Assembly (NCBI RefSeq): GCF_001598475.1
Contig: NZ_BCZA01000001.1
Coordinates: forward strand, 372,001 to 436,000
Source of the DNA: Pantoea agglomerans NBRC 102470
Lineage (GTDB): Bacteria > Pseudomonadota > Gammaproteobacteria > Enterobacterales > Enterobacteriaceae
Direction: 5' to 3'
Length of the DNA: 64,000 nt
The notes under the pieces were generated by a model that ran no database searches, was not told where the DNA came from, and saw only the letters and a program-made list of their open reading frames with translations. Shown in pieces: positions 1 through 9,484 of this stretch. Position 1 is the stretch's first letter; each line of letters begins with the position of its first letter. Position numbers and translations under genes: made by a program.

Positions 1-987
1 CATCAGGATAACGAGGCGGTCAGCCATCTGATGCGCGTTGCCAGCGGACTCGACTCACTGGTGCTGGGCGAACCGCAGATCCTCGGTCAGGTGAAAAAAG
101 CCTTTGCCGACTCATCACGCGGTCAGGCGCTGAGCAGTGAACTGGAACGCATGTTCCAGAAAACCTTCTCGGTTGCCAAACGCGTGCGTACGGAAACGGA
201 TATCGGTGCCAACGCGGTTTCGGTGGCGTTTGCCGCCTGTACGCTGGCCCGTCAGATCTTCGAATCGCTCTCTTCCGTCAATGTCTTGCTGGTTGGCGCT
301 GGTGAGACCATTGAGCTGGTGGCGCGTCATCTGCGTGAACATCAGGTCAAAAATCTGATTATCGCCAACCGTACCCGCGAACGTGCCGAAACGCTGGCGT
401 CGGAAGTGGGTGCAGAGGTGATCACCCTGGCGGAGATCGACGCCCGTCTGGCAGAAGCCGACATTATTATCTCGTCAACCTCCAGTCCGCTACCGATTAT
501 CGGTAAGGGGATGATGGAGCGCGCGCTGAAAGCGCGACGTAACAAGCCAATGCTGCTGGTCGATATTGCGGTTCCGCGCGACGTAGAGCCGGAAGTGGGC
601 GACCTGCCTAACGCCTATCTCTACAGCGTGGATGACCTGCAGGCGATCATCGAGCAGAACCTGGCGCAGCGCAAAGCGGCCGCGGTTCAGGCCGAAAGCA
701 TCGTGGTTCAGGAAAGCAGCGAATTCATGGCATGGCTGCGCTCACAGGGCGCGGTGAATACGATCCGTGAATATCGTTCTCAGGCGGAAGAGATCCGCGC
801 TGAGCTGGAAGGCCGTGCGCTGCAGGCGCTGCAGCAGGGTGCCGATCCGCAGAAAGTCATGCAGGAACTGGCGCACAAGCTGACCAACCGTTTAATACAC
901 GCTCCAACCAAATCACTTCAGCAGGCCGCCCGCGACGGCGATAATGAACGCCTGCAGATTTTACGCGACAGCCTGGGTCTCGATTAG
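1..987 (+). CDS. hemA: Glutamyl-tRNA reductase HemA, 5' end outside window
   Basis: Reduces glutamyl-tRNA(Glu) to glutamate-1-semialdehyde, the first committed step of C5-pathway haem synthesis, in the cytoplasm. The frame is open from base 1, beginning [20 protein letters not shown], which is internal HemA sequence; 328 residues are present of the usual about 418, so roughly the first 90, including the catalytic Cys region, lie upstream. Visible are the [10 protein letters not shown] segment, a Rossmann NADPH site ([17 protein letters not shown]) and the C-terminal helical dimerisation domain. prfA follows after 42 bp, as in E. coli. An ATG at base 31 is internal and is not the start. Confidence 0.97.
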   Translation, partial: HQDNEAVSHLMRVASGLDSLVLGEPQILGQVKKAFADSSRGQALSSELERMFQKTFSVAKRVRTETDIGANAVSVAFAACTLARQIFESLSSVNVLLVGAGETIELVARHLREHQVKNLIIANRTRERAETLASEVGAEVITLAEIDARLAEADIIISSTSSPLPIIGKGMMERALKARRNKPMLLVDIAVPRDVEPEVGDLPNAYLYSVDDLQAIIEQNLAQRKAAAVQAESIVVQESSEFMAWLRSQGAVNTIREYRSQAEEIRAELEGRALQALQQGADPQKVMQELAHKLTNRLIHAPTKSLQQAARDGDNERLQILRDSLGLD

Positions 988-1029
988 GCACACCGCTGTC
1001 GCCACCTGTTACGGGAATCCCACATTTAA

Positions 1030-2112
1030 ATGAAAACCTCTATAGTTGCCAAACTGGAAGCCCTGCAGGAGCGCCACGAAGAAGTGGAAGCGATGCTGGG
1101 CGATGCAGGCGTGATCGCCGATCAGGAGCGTTTCCGTGCGCTGTCACGCGAATATGCTCAGCTGACCGATGTGACCCGTTGCTTCCGCGACTGGCAGCAG
1201 GTGCAGGAAGATATCGAAACCGCGCAGCAGATGCTCGACGATCCTGAAATGCGTGACATGGCTCAGGAAGAGTTGCAGGAAGCGCGTGAGAAGAGTGACG
1301 TGCTGGAGCAGCAGTTGCAGGTTCTGTTGCTGCCGAAAGATCCGGATGATGAGCGCGCCTGTTTTATCGAAGTGCGCGCCGGAACCGGCGGCGATGAAGC
1401 GGCGATTTTCGCCGGCGATCTCTTCCGCATGTACAGCCGCTATGCCGAAGCGCGTCGCTGGCGCGTGGAGATCATCAGCGCCAACGAAGGCGAGCATGGC
1501 GGTTACAAAGAAGTGATTGCCCGCGTCACCGGCGAAGGTGCCTATGGACGCCTGAAGTTTGAGTCAGGCGGCCATCGCGTGCAGCGCGTGCCGGAGACCG
1601 AATCCCAGGGCCGCATTCACACCTCAGCCTGTACCGTTGCCGTGATGCCGGAAATCCCGGAAGCGGAACTGCCGGAAATCAATGCGGGCGATCTGAAGAT
1701 CGATACTTTCCGCTCATCCGGCGCAGGCGGTCAGCACGTTAACACCACCGACTCCGCTATTCGTATTACCCACCTGCCAACCGGTATCGTGGTGGAGTGT
1801 CAGGACGAACGTTCACAGCATAAAAACAAAGCCAAAGCGCTGGCGGTGCTGGGCTCGCGTATTCATGCTGCAGAGATGGCCCGCCGTCACGCCGCCGAAG
1901 CCAGCACCCGACGCAACCTGCTGGGCAGCGGCGATCGTTCTGACCGTAACCGCACCTACAACTTCCCGCAGGGCCGCGTGACCGATCACCGTATCAACCT
2001 GACCATCTACCGTCTGGATGAAGTGATGGAAGGGAAACTCGACAGCCTGATTGAGCCGATTGTTCAGGAGTACCAGGCCGATCAGCTGGCGGCGCTGGCT
2101 GGTCAGGATTAA
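1030..2112 (+). CDS. prfA: Peptide chain release factor 1 (RF1)
   Basis: Class I release factor that recognises UAA and UAG in the ribosomal A site and triggers peptidyl-tRNA hydrolysis. It is 360 residues, the normal length. The codon-reading PxT tripeptide is PET at about 188-190 (E. coli has PAT), and the catalytic GGQ is at about 233-235 within [15 protein letters not shown]. The GGQ glutamine is the known substrate of PrmC, encoded by the next gene. The stop overlaps the prmC start by one base (TAATG), so the two are translationally coupled. Confidence 0.98.
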   Translation: MKTSIVAKLEALQERHEEVEAMLGDAGVIADQERFRALSREYAQLTDVTRCFRDWQQVQEDIETAQQMLDDPEMRDMAQEELQEAREKSDVLEQQLQVLLLPKDPDDERACFIEVRAGTGGDEAAIFAGDLFRMYSRYAEARRWRVEIISANEGEHGGYKEVIARVTGEGAYGRLKFESGGHRVQRVPETESQGRIHTSACTVAVMPEIPEAELPEINAGDLKIDTFRSSGAGGQHVNTTDSAIRITHLPTGIVVECQDERSQHKNKAKALAVLGSRIHAAEMARRHAAEASTRRNLLGSGDRSDRNRTYNFPQGRVTDHRINLTIYRLDEVMEGKLDSLIEPIVQEYQADQLAALAGQD

Positions 2113-2945
2113 TGGATATTCGTCACTGGCTGAAACAGGCGGTCGCCACGCTGTGCGGTGGTGACAGTCCGAAGCGTGACGCAGAGATCCTGTTAGGTTT
2201 TGTGACCGGCAAATCACGCAGCTGGTTAATCGCCTTTGATGAAACGGTGCTCAGCGATGAGCAGCTGACGCAGCTGGATAGCCTGCTGGCGCGTCGCGCC
2301 CGCGGTGAGCCGGTGGCGCATCTGGTGGGCGAACGCGAGTTCTGGTCGCTGCCATTGCGCGTCAATGACGCCACGCTGATCCCGCGCCCGGATACCGAAC
2401 TGCTGGTTGAACAGGCGCTGGCGCATCTGCCCCCGACACCGGCAACCATTCTGGACATGGGCACCGGCACCGGAGCGATTGCGCTGGCGCTGGCCAGCGA
2501 GCGTCCCGATTGTCAGGTGACCGGCGTGGATCGCATTGAAGCCGCCGTTGAGCTGGCGAACAGTAATGCGCAGCAGCTCAGCCTCACCAACACCACCTTT
2601 CTGCTCAGTCACTGGTTCCAGGCGCTGACGCCACAGCGCTTTACCCTCATTGTCAGCAACCCACCCTATATAGATGCCAGCGATGTTCATCTGGAGCAGG
2701 GTGACGTGCGCTTTGAACCGCGCAGCGCGCTGGTGGCGGATGAAGCGGGACTGGCGGATCTGCGTACGCTGATCGAGCAGGCACCCACGTGGCTGCTGCC
2801 GGGTGGCTGGCTGCTGCTGGAACATGGCTGGCAGCAGGGCGAGGCGGTGGCCACGCTGATGCGGCAAAAAGGCTATCACGCCGTGGAAACCGTCGATGAT
2901 TACGGTGGCAATCCGCGTGTGACCTTAGGTCAGCTCCCTTCATAA
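2112..2945 (+). CDS. prmC: Release factor glutamine methyltransferase PrmC
   Basis: SAM-dependent N5-glutamine methyltransferase that modifies the GGQ motif of release factors. 277 residues. A helical N-terminal release-factor-binding domain (1-85) precedes a class I methyltransferase fold with the SAM loop DMGTGTGAIAL at about 115-125 and the signature NPPY at 183-186. Its start codon overlaps the prfA stop by one base, coupling enzyme and substrate. The call is firm from motifs and context. Confidence 0.97.
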   Translation: MDIRHWLKQAVATLCGGDSPKRDAEILLGFVTGKSRSWLIAFDETVLSDEQLTQLDSLLARRARGEPVAHLVGEREFWSLPLRVNDATLIPRPDTELLVEQALAHLPPTPATILDMGTGTGAIALALASERPDCQVTGVDRIEAAVELANSNAQQLSLTNTTFLLSHWFQALTPQRFTLIVSNPPYIDASDVHLEQGDVRFEPRSALVADEAGLADLRTLIEQAPTWLLPGGWLLLEHGWQQGEAVATLMRQKGYHAVETVDDYGGNPRVTLGQLPS

Positions 2946-2965
2946 AAGCGCTTTGAAAAGGATTC

Positions 2966-3361
2966 ATGATGTTCGCCTTTTATCCCCTGATTAAAAATCT
3001 GCACATCTTAACGGTGGTGCTTACCGTGACGCTGTTCCTGCTGCGGTTTTACTGGCTGCGCCGTGGATCGGCAATGATGACGAAACGCTGGGTGCGCATC
3101 CTGCCGCACGCTAACGACACCCTGTTACTGGTGACCGGCGTCTCGCTGGTGATGATTACCCACTTCTATCCCTTTACACCGCAAGGAAGCTGGCTGACGG
3201 AGAAGCTTTTAGCGGTTATCATCTACATCGCCTTAGGATTTGTGGCATTGAGTCGCCGTCCACGCACTGATCGCACCCGCTGGATCGCTTTTCTGGTAGC
3301 GTTAATCGCCCTGGTGGCCATCATTAAGCTGGCGCTGACCAAAATGCCGTTATGGGGATAG
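2966..3361 (+). CDS. sirB2: SirB2-family inner membrane protein
   Basis: Small integral membrane protein of 131 residues with four predicted hydrophobic segments (about 7-27, 46-66, 75-95, 108-126). It belongs to the SirB2/YchQ family, whose biochemical role is unresolved; the name comes from a Salmonella invasion-regulation locus. Two adjacent ATG codons are available at 2966 and 2969; the first is used here, with a GAAAAGGA ribosome site upstream. It is followed one base later by sirB1, indicating co-transcription with prfA-prmC. Confidence 0.9.
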   Translation: MMFAFYPLIKNLHILTVVLTVTLFLLRFYWLRRGSAMMTKRWVRILPHANDTLLLVTGVSLVMITHFYPFTPQGSWLTEKLLAVIIYIALGFVALSRRPRTDRTRWIAFLVALIALVAIIKLALTKMPLWG

Positions 3362-3362
3362 C

Positions 3363-4172
3363 ATGACCTCGACCGAACAATTAGATTTCAGCCAGACACC
3401 GCTGTGTGAAGCGGTGATTGGTGCCACGCTTGCCATCCGCGCCGATTTCCCGGCGTTGTCGGTGGAAGCACAACTTGCGGCGTTAGTCGCCGAAGCACGT
3501 GACTATGTCAGCCATACCGAAGATGCTGACATGCAGCTCGAAAAGCTGCTGGAACTGTTCTATCGCCAGTGGGGATTTTGCGGTGCCAGTGGCGTCTACA
3601 ATCTTTCTGATGCCCTCTGGATCGACAATGTGCTGAAGACCCGTCGGGGCACGGCGGTGTCACTGGGCGTTATCCTGCTGCACATCGCCGCCGAGCTGGA
3701 ACTGCCGCTGATGCCGGTGATCTTCCCGACGCAGCTGATTCTGCGCGCCGACTGGATTGATGGTGATAAGTGGATGATCAACCCGTTTAATGGCGAAACC
3801 CTTGACCGGCACACGCTGGAAGTGTGGCTCAAAGGCAATATCAGCCCGACAGCGCGTCTGTATGACGACGATCTCGACGAAGCCAAAACCGTCACCGTGA
3901 TGCGCAAGATGCTCGACACGCTGAAAGCGGCGTTGATGGAAGAGAAGAAGATGGAGCTGGCGCTGAACGTCAGTCAGGTGCTGTTGCGTATCGATCCTGA
4001 CGATCCCTACGAAATCCGCGATCGCGGTTTGATCTACGCGCAGCTGGAGTGCGAACATATCGCCCTGAATGATTTAACGTACTTCGTTGAGCAGTGTCCT
4101 GAAGACCCGGTCAGCGAAATGATCAAAGTTCAGATTCACGCAATCGAACAAAAACAGGTCACGCTGCACTAA
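3363..4172 (+). CDS. sirB1: SirB1-family transglutaminase-like/TPR protein
   Basis: Cytoplasmic protein of 269 residues, the same length as E. coli SirB1 (YchA). The N-terminal two thirds is the transglutaminase-like SirB1 domain, including the conserved FCGASGVYNLSDALWIDNVL segment at about 61-80. The C-terminal third (about 195-269) is helical with TPR-like repeats. Molecular function is not established. It starts one base after the sirB2 stop and lies 25 bp before kdsA, in the order found in E. coli. Confidence 0.92.
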   Translation: MTSTEQLDFSQTPLCEAVIGATLAIRADFPALSVEAQLAALVAEARDYVSHTEDADMQLEKLLELFYRQWGFCGASGVYNLSDALWIDNVLKTRRGTAVSLGVILLHIAAELELPLMPVIFPTQLILRADWIDGDKWMINPFNGETLDRHTLEVWLKGNISPTARLYDDDLDEAKTVTVMRKMLDTLKAALMEEKKMELALNVSQVLLRIDPDDPYEIRDRGLIYAQLECEHIALNDLTYFVEQCPEDPVSEMIKVQIHAIEQKQVTLH

Positions 4173-4185
4173 GCGGACCCACTGA

Positions 4186-5052
<867 letters not shown>

Positions 5053-5138
5053 ATTTGCAGTAAAAAAGAGCACTGAGTCGCTTAATATGATGGTGGGAAA
5101 GTGCTGCTGGATTCGCTGTGAAATCGAGCCAGTTCAGA

Positions 5139-5233
5139 GAACAGGGGCAGATCGAAAAGACGCTAAAGCCATCCATGGCCGCTCGGCCCGCGCCGTCCCT
5201 GGCGCGGGACGCTTTTCTCCTCTGCCCCTGTTC
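5139..5233. repeat. 95-bp fold-back element with 13-bp terminal inverted repeats
   Basis: Lies between kdsA and chaA. The ends are perfect 13-bp inverted repeats, GAACAGGGGCAGA at 5139-5151 and TCTGCCCCTGTTC at 5221-5233. Inside are a second imperfect pair (GAAAAGACGC / GACGCTTTTC) and a strong GC hairpin, CCCGCGCC (5187-5194) pairing with GGCGCGGG (5201-5208). No ORF is convincing. It is best described as a small palindromic intergenic element; whether it is dispersed in the genome cannot be seen here. It could also act as a 3' stabiliser or terminator for kdsA mRNA. Confidence 0.6.
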
Positions 5234-5292
5234 CCTTCACGTCGAGTTCATCTGTTGCTGCCAGATGTATTCTGACCTGGGTTTTCAACGAC

Positions 5293-5323
5293 AAAAAAAG
5301 AGCGATTAATCGCTCTTTTTTTT
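5293..5323. terminator. Bidirectional rho-independent terminator, kdsA/chaA
   Basis: The hairpin GAGCGAT-TA-ATCGCTC (5300-5315) is flanked by an A-tract (5293-5299) and a T-tract (5316-5323), so it can terminate from both sides between the convergent kdsA and chaA. Confidence 0.85.
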
Positions 5324-5342
5324 CGCCTGAAGACGAGTGACG

Positions 5343-6434
5343 TTACAGCATGATGGTCATCAGATAACCGATAAACAACGCCAGATGCGCGGCTCCATTC
5401 AGTACGTTTGTGCGTCCGGTCGAGAAGGAGAGCTGACAGAGAATCAGCGACGCCATCATAATCACCATCTGCGGCGGCTCCAGACCAAATATCAGCTCCT
5501 GTCCGGTCAGGGTGGCGATAATGGTTACTGCCGGTACTGTGAGTGAGATGGTCGCCAGCACCGAACCAAAGAAGAGGTTCATGGCGCGCTGCACCTGATT
5601 CATCAGCACGGCCCTGATCGCCCCCAGGCCTTCCGGTGAGAGGATCAGCAGGGCCACCAGGAAACCGGTAAACTGTGCCGGTGCATTCAGATCCGTCAGC
5701 AGGCTTTCCAGCGTATTAGCATTCATCTTGGTCACGGCAATGACCGCAATCAGATGCACGATCAGCCAGCTGGTATGCCAGAAGCTGCTGTGGGCAGACG
5801 GTTTGCCATGATGCGGGTCGCCATCATCGCTCTCATCTTCATGCTCATAGACAAACAGGCTCTGGTGGGTTTTGGTCTGAATCAGCAGGAACACGCCATA
5901 CATCGCCGCTGAAATCGCCGCGATCAGCAGTGCCTGAGTGACAGAGAAATTACCGCCCGGCAGTGCGTTGGGAAACACCAGTACCAGAATCGCCAGGGGA
6001 AAGATAGCGATCAGATATTGCTTCACGCCCGCCAGATTCACGTATTGCGTCGCAAACTTATTACCGCCCAGCAGCAGCGCAAAGCCAACCAGTCCACCGG
6101 TTACAATCATCACGATCGAATAGAGCGTATCGCGCATCAGCCCGGGTGCGGCATCGCCGGTCGCCATCAGCGCCGAGATCAGGCTCACCTCCAGAATCAC
6201 CACGGACAGACTCAGGATCAGAGAGCCATAGGGCTCGCCCAGCCGGTGCGCCAGCACGTCGGCATGTCGTACAACGCTAAAGGCGCTGCTCAGAATGGCA
6301 ACCAGCGCCACTAAGTTGATACCGATTACAATCGGAAATGATGTGGTTGCACCAAAAAAATAGAGTATACCCAGCGTGATAAGGGGAAGTATCAGCGAGA
6401 ATTCCTTGTGACGTGTTTTTTCATGTGAAGGCAT
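5343..6434 (-). CDS. chaA: Calcium/sodium:proton antiporter ChaA
   Basis: Inner-membrane Ca2+/cation exchanger (CaCA superfamily) that extrudes Na+, Ca2+ and, in E. coli, K+ in exchange for protons at alkaline pH. 363 residues with about eleven hydrophobic helices. The two repeat signatures contain acidic residues (GEPYGSLILSLSVVILEVSL near 70 and LSPEGLGAIRAVLMNQVQRA near 265). An acidic, His-containing hydrophilic loop (EHEDESDDGDPHHGKPS, about 197-213) separates the two halves. ATG at 6434 is preceded by an AGAGAGG ribosome site. It is divergent from chaB across a 373-bp gap, as in other enterobacteria. Confidence 0.95.
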   Translation of the reverse strand: MPSHEKTRHKEFSLILPLITLGILYFFGATTSFPIVIGINLVALVAILSSAFSVVRHADVLAHRLGEPYGSLILSLSVVILEVSLISALMATGDAAPGLMRDTLYSIVMIVTGGLVGFALLLGGNKFATQYVNLAGVKQYLIAIFPLAILVLVFPNALPGGNFSVTQALLIAAISAAMYGVFLLIQTKTHQSLFVYEHEDESDDGDPHHGKPSAHSSFWHTSWLIVHLIAVIAVTKMNANTLESLLTDLNAPAQFTGFLVALLILSPEGLGAIRAVLMNQVQRAMNLFFGSVLATISLTVPAVTIIATLTGQELIFGLEPPQMVIMMASLILCQLSFSTGRTNVLNGAAHLALFIGYLMTIML

Positions 6435-6807
6435 TCACCATCCTCTCTGGTTAATGATTATCCGGACACAGCGAGTGCTGCTGTTAGAAATATAATCAGT
6501 TTTAGGGCAGGGCGCAGTTTATCTTTTCACCGGTCCGAACGGGAAAAATTTACTGCTTTTTACTTAAATGCAATAAATGGTCGAAGCAGTATTAACCTGA
6601 AGTTATCTCAAATATTGCAATATTAATCAGGCCACAACAATTTCGCTTTACCCACCTATCTGACCGTCAAACGCCGGAAAATCTGCTTATCATTGTAACT
6701 TGTGTCGCCTGTTTATGGTTTTTAATTTGAAGTGCAGATAAGTGGCTGTTTGTATTTTTGTCCTGTTGCGCCAGGCTTAACAGGAATCTATAAACTGAGG
6801 AGCCGTT
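6435..6807. other. chaA-chaB divergent intergenic region
   Basis: 373 bp without a convincing ORF. It must carry the promoters of the divergent chaA and chaB genes and is AT-rich around 6540-6660. No specific operator was recognised. Confidence 0.6.
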
Positions 6808-7038
6808 ATGCCTTACTCTAAACGAACCGACTTACCTGACAACGTAAAACACGTGCTTCCCGCGCATGCGCAGGATATCTATCAGCAGGCATTTAACAGC
6901 GCGTGGGAAGAATATAAAGAGGCTAAGGATCGACGGGGCGATGATTCGAGGGAAGAGGTGGCGCACAAAGTCGCCTGGGCAGCCGTGAAGAAAGAGTATG
7001 AGAAAGGTGATGACGATAAGTGGCATCCTAAACGTTAA
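6808..7038 (+). CDS. chaB: ChaB family cation transport regulator
   Basis: Small acidic/basic cytoplasmic protein of 76 residues, almost the whole ChaB domain: MPYSKRTDLPDNVKHVLP at the N terminus, then FNSAWEEYK and AHKVAWAAVKKEYEKGDD. Named as a putative regulator of ChaA; the molecular mechanism is not firmly established. Ribosome site TGAGGAGCCGTT precedes the ATG. A terminator follows 25 bp after the stop, so chaB appears monocistronic. Confidence 0.95.
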   Translation: MPYSKRTDLPDNVKHVLPAHAQDIYQQAFNSAWEEYKEAKDRRGDDSREEVAHKVAWAAVKKEYEKGDDDKWHPKR

Positions 7039-7062
7039 TGCCGTCGCTAGCCTGTTCACGCC

Positions 7063-7093
7063 AAAGGGCCAGGATTATCTGGCCCTTTTTTTC
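7063..7093 (+). terminator. Terminator after chaB
   Basis: Stem AAAGGGCCAG (7063-7072) and CTGGCCCTTT (7079-7088) with a 6-nt loop, continuing into a T-run to 7092. Confidence 0.9.
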
Positions 7094-7264
7094 ATCTTCG
7101 CTATAGGGTTTATCTGGTTTTTTTTAACCTGCGACCGGAATCACGCTTGTAACCCCGCGCGGAAATAGATTAATGTCAATTTGATGAACGAAACGCAGCG
7201 CCGTTTTGGAGATCATGTTACAGGAGCCATTCTGCAGGACGCCGTTGACGTTGAGGAGGTCGCA

Positions 7265-7939
7265 TTGCTTACCCGGGAATTTCTATTAAAAGCGGATTGT
7301 AAAACGTCGTTCGGGGATATCGAAGAGGCGTTGCTCTGGAGTTGCGAGCAGCGCGCGGCCTCGCTGGCAGCCACGCTGGCCTGTCGTCCCGATCACAGCC
7401 CGGTATGGATCTTTGGTTACGGCTCGCTGATGTGGAACCCGATTTTTGAGGCGGATGAAGTGGCGTCCGGTTCGCTGGAGGGCTGGCATCGTGCTTTCTG
7501 CCTGCGGCTGATTGCCGGACGTGGCACCGCCACGCATCCCGGCCGCATGCTGGCGCTGAAGCAGGGCGGCAGAACCACGGGTCTGGCGTTTCGTCTGCCG
7601 GAAGAGCGGCTGCATGAAGAGCTGGCGCTGCTGTGGAAGCGTGAGATGATCACCGGCTGCTATCTTCCAACCTGGTGTGAATTACAGCTGGAGGATGGTC
7701 GCAGCGTCACTGCGCTGACCTTTATTATGGATCCGCGTCATCCGCTGTATGAATCGGACTCCTGCCCGGAGGCGATTGCGCCATTAATCGCCGCGGCCAG
7801 TGGCCCGCTCGGCTCGAATGCGCAATATCTGTTTGCTCTGGAAGAGGAGCTGACCCGGCGCGGCATGGAGGAGGAGAGTCTGAGCCGGCTGGCCCATCAG
7901 GTGCGGACACTGCAGCAAGCCTGTCTGAAGCAGGCCTGA
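7265..7939 (+). CDS. chaC: Glutathione-specific gamma-glutamylcyclotransferase ChaC
   Basis: Cleaves glutathione to 5-oxoproline and Cys-Gly in the cytoplasm. The ChaC/GGCT fold is visible: the substrate loop VWIFGYGSLMWNP, the catalytic-region segment FCLRLIAGRGTATHPGRML, and LLWKREMITGCYLPTW. Start choice: a TTG at 7265 sits 5 nt after a perfect GAGGAGG (7253-7259) and gives 224 residues starting (M)LTREFLLKADCK, which matches the start of E. coli ChaC. The frame is open upstream to an ATG at 7184 (251 residues), but that codon has no ribosome site and adds a non-conserved extension. Confidence 0.93.
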   Translation: MLTREFLLKADCKTSFGDIEEALLWSCEQRAASLAATLACRPDHSPVWIFGYGSLMWNPIFEADEVASGSLEGWHRAFCLRLIAGRGTATHPGRMLALKQGGRTTGLAFRLPEERLHEELALLWKREMITGCYLPTWCELQLEDGRSVTALTFIMDPRHPLYESDSCPEAIAPLIAAASGPLGSNAQYLFALEEELTRRGMEEESLSRLAHQVRTLQQACLKQA

Positions 7940-7958
7940 ACCGGGGCATAAGCAGAGT

Positions 7959-7988
7959 AAAAGGGCGCGACAATGTCGCGCCCTTTTA
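7959..7988. terminator. Bidirectional terminator between chaC and ppkA
   Basis: Stem AAAAGGGCGCGAC (7959-7971) with GTCGCGCCCTTTT (7975-7987). A- and T-runs on both sides fit termination of chaC and of the convergent kinase operon. Confidence 0.85.
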
Positions 7989-8012
7989 CGATCCGGCTGC
8001 GGATTACCGGGC

Positions 8013-9440
8013 TTAGTTACCCGGATTAATCAGCCAGGTGCCGGGCTTATCGATGGTCAGGGATTGTGTGTGCGTCTCACTGCCATTCTTAACGTCAATT
8101 TTGTACTGTCCCGCCGCCAGATTCAGCGCGGCAAATCCGCTGCTGCCCGGTTTTACCTCAACCGGCTGTCCGTTAAGCACCACGCTTTCACCGCTCTCCA
8201 GCTTAAGATAGACGGTCGCCAGCGCGGCCGGAACGGCAGCGGCTGACGGAATCGATGCGGGCGCCTGCGTCATGGCTGAGCTATTGTTAACCACTTCCGG
8301 TGTGGCACTGTGGCGATTCGCCAGCCAGATGGCGACAATCACTGCCAGAATAGCCACGGCAGCCAGACCCAGCAATCCAGGCGACAGTTTACGCACCGTG
8401 CGCGGCGTCACCGGCTCGGCGGACGCGGCGGCATGATTCATTGCCATCACCACCGGCGCAGCAGCCTCAACCGGCTCCTCGACAGGCAGACCAGGCGACT
8501 CGCCCGGCACCGGGAAGCTGTTTACCACCGCTTCCACATCACTGACCGGCAGATCAATCAACGCGGCAAAGGCATCAATCGTTTGTGGGCGATCGCCTGG
8601 CTTCATTGCCAGCGCGCAGTCAATGGCATGCAGCAGCGGCAGTGAGTAGCCTTCTGGCTGGCGTTCCACCAGCGGCTGATAATTATCTTCAATGCAGCGC
8701 ACCACGCTGACCGGCGGCGGATTACCGGTAATCAGGTTATGCAGCACCGCGCCCAGGGCGTAGATATCGGTCCACGGCCCCTGTTCAACTTCACCCTCTT
8801 CGCTGTATTGCTCAATTGGCGCAAAGCCAGGTTTAAGCATGATTTCCGTTTCGTCAGAGAGGTTGCCAATCTCTTTACGCGCCGAGCCAAAATCGAGCAG
8901 AACCGGCAGCTGGTTCTCCTGAATCTGAATATTGTCGAGCGAGATATCGCGATGCAGATAGCCGGCCTGATGGATGGTGCTGATGGCACCCAGCAGTGGT
9001 GGCAGCAGGCGGCGGATCCAGGCTTCAGTGATCGACGCCGGGCTGGTTACCTGCCACTCTTTCAGCGTCATACCGCTGTAGTAGAGCGTGCCCATATAGG
9101 CTGTGCCGTTCTGCTCCCAGAAGCGCAGCACGTGCAGCAGTCCCGGATGATTAAAGCGAGCCAGCAGACGCGCTTCCTGAATAAAGCTGGTGAGCCCGGC
9201 ATTAAACAGCTTCTGGAAACGCTCACCGCGCAGCTCCAGCGTTAAATCGGCGGCACGGACTGCCAGCGACACCGGCATGTACTCTTTGATTGCAATAGTG
9301 CGTTCAAGCTGGTGATCCCACGCGCGATAGACGATGCCGAAGCCGCCGCCTCCGATCACTTCCTTGATCTCAAACTCATTGAAACGGTATCCGTCAGGCA
9401 GGGCATTCGGAACGGTTTTCGGATTATCATTTGCCGACAT
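8013..9440 (-). CDS. ppkA: Membrane Ser/Thr protein kinase, T6SS PpkA-like
   Basis: Hanks-type kinase of 475 residues. Cytosolic kinase domain about 20-295: glycine loop IGGGGFGIV (29-37), lysine in IAIKEY (52), catalytic HRD (163-165) with Asn170, and DFG (183-185), so it looks active. A linker rich in Pro, Ala and Glu is followed by one transmembrane helix (about 355-373) and a periplasmic tail of about 100 residues that resembles a PEGA-type domain (LNGQPVEVKPGSSGF...). Start ATG 9440 has an AGAGAG ribosome site; an in-frame GTG at 9458 was rejected. In H1-type T6SS, PpkA phosphorylates the FHA protein; here the FHA, phosphatase and TagF genes are in the same operon. No VWA domain is seen. 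Confidence 0.85.
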   Translation of the reverse strand: MSANDNPKTVPNALPDGYRFNEFEIKEVIGGGGFGIVYRAWDHQLERTIAIKEYMPVSLAVRAADLTLELRGERFQKLFNAGLTSFIQEARLLARFNHPGLLHVLRFWEQNGTAYMGTLYYSGMTLKEWQVTSPASITEAWIRRLLPPLLGAISTIHQAGYLHRDISLDNIQIQENQLPVLLDFGSARKEIGNLSDETEIMLKPGFAPIEQYSEEGEVEQGPWTDIYALGAVLHNLITGNPPPVSVVRCIEDNYQPLVERQPEGYSLPLLHAIDCALAMKPGDRPQTIDAFAALIDLPVSDVEAVVNSFPVPGESPGLPVEEPVEAAAPVVMAMNHAAASAEPVTPRTVRKLSPGLLGLAAVAILAVIVAIWLANRHSATPEVVNNSSAMTQAPASIPSAAAVPAALATVYLKLESGESVVLNGQPVEVKPGSSGFAALNLAAGQYKIDVKNGSETHTQSLTIDKPGTWLINPGN

Positions 9441-9484
9441 AGTGAACTCTCTGTACACGGCCTGCTCGCCAGGCTGCGCGGTAA

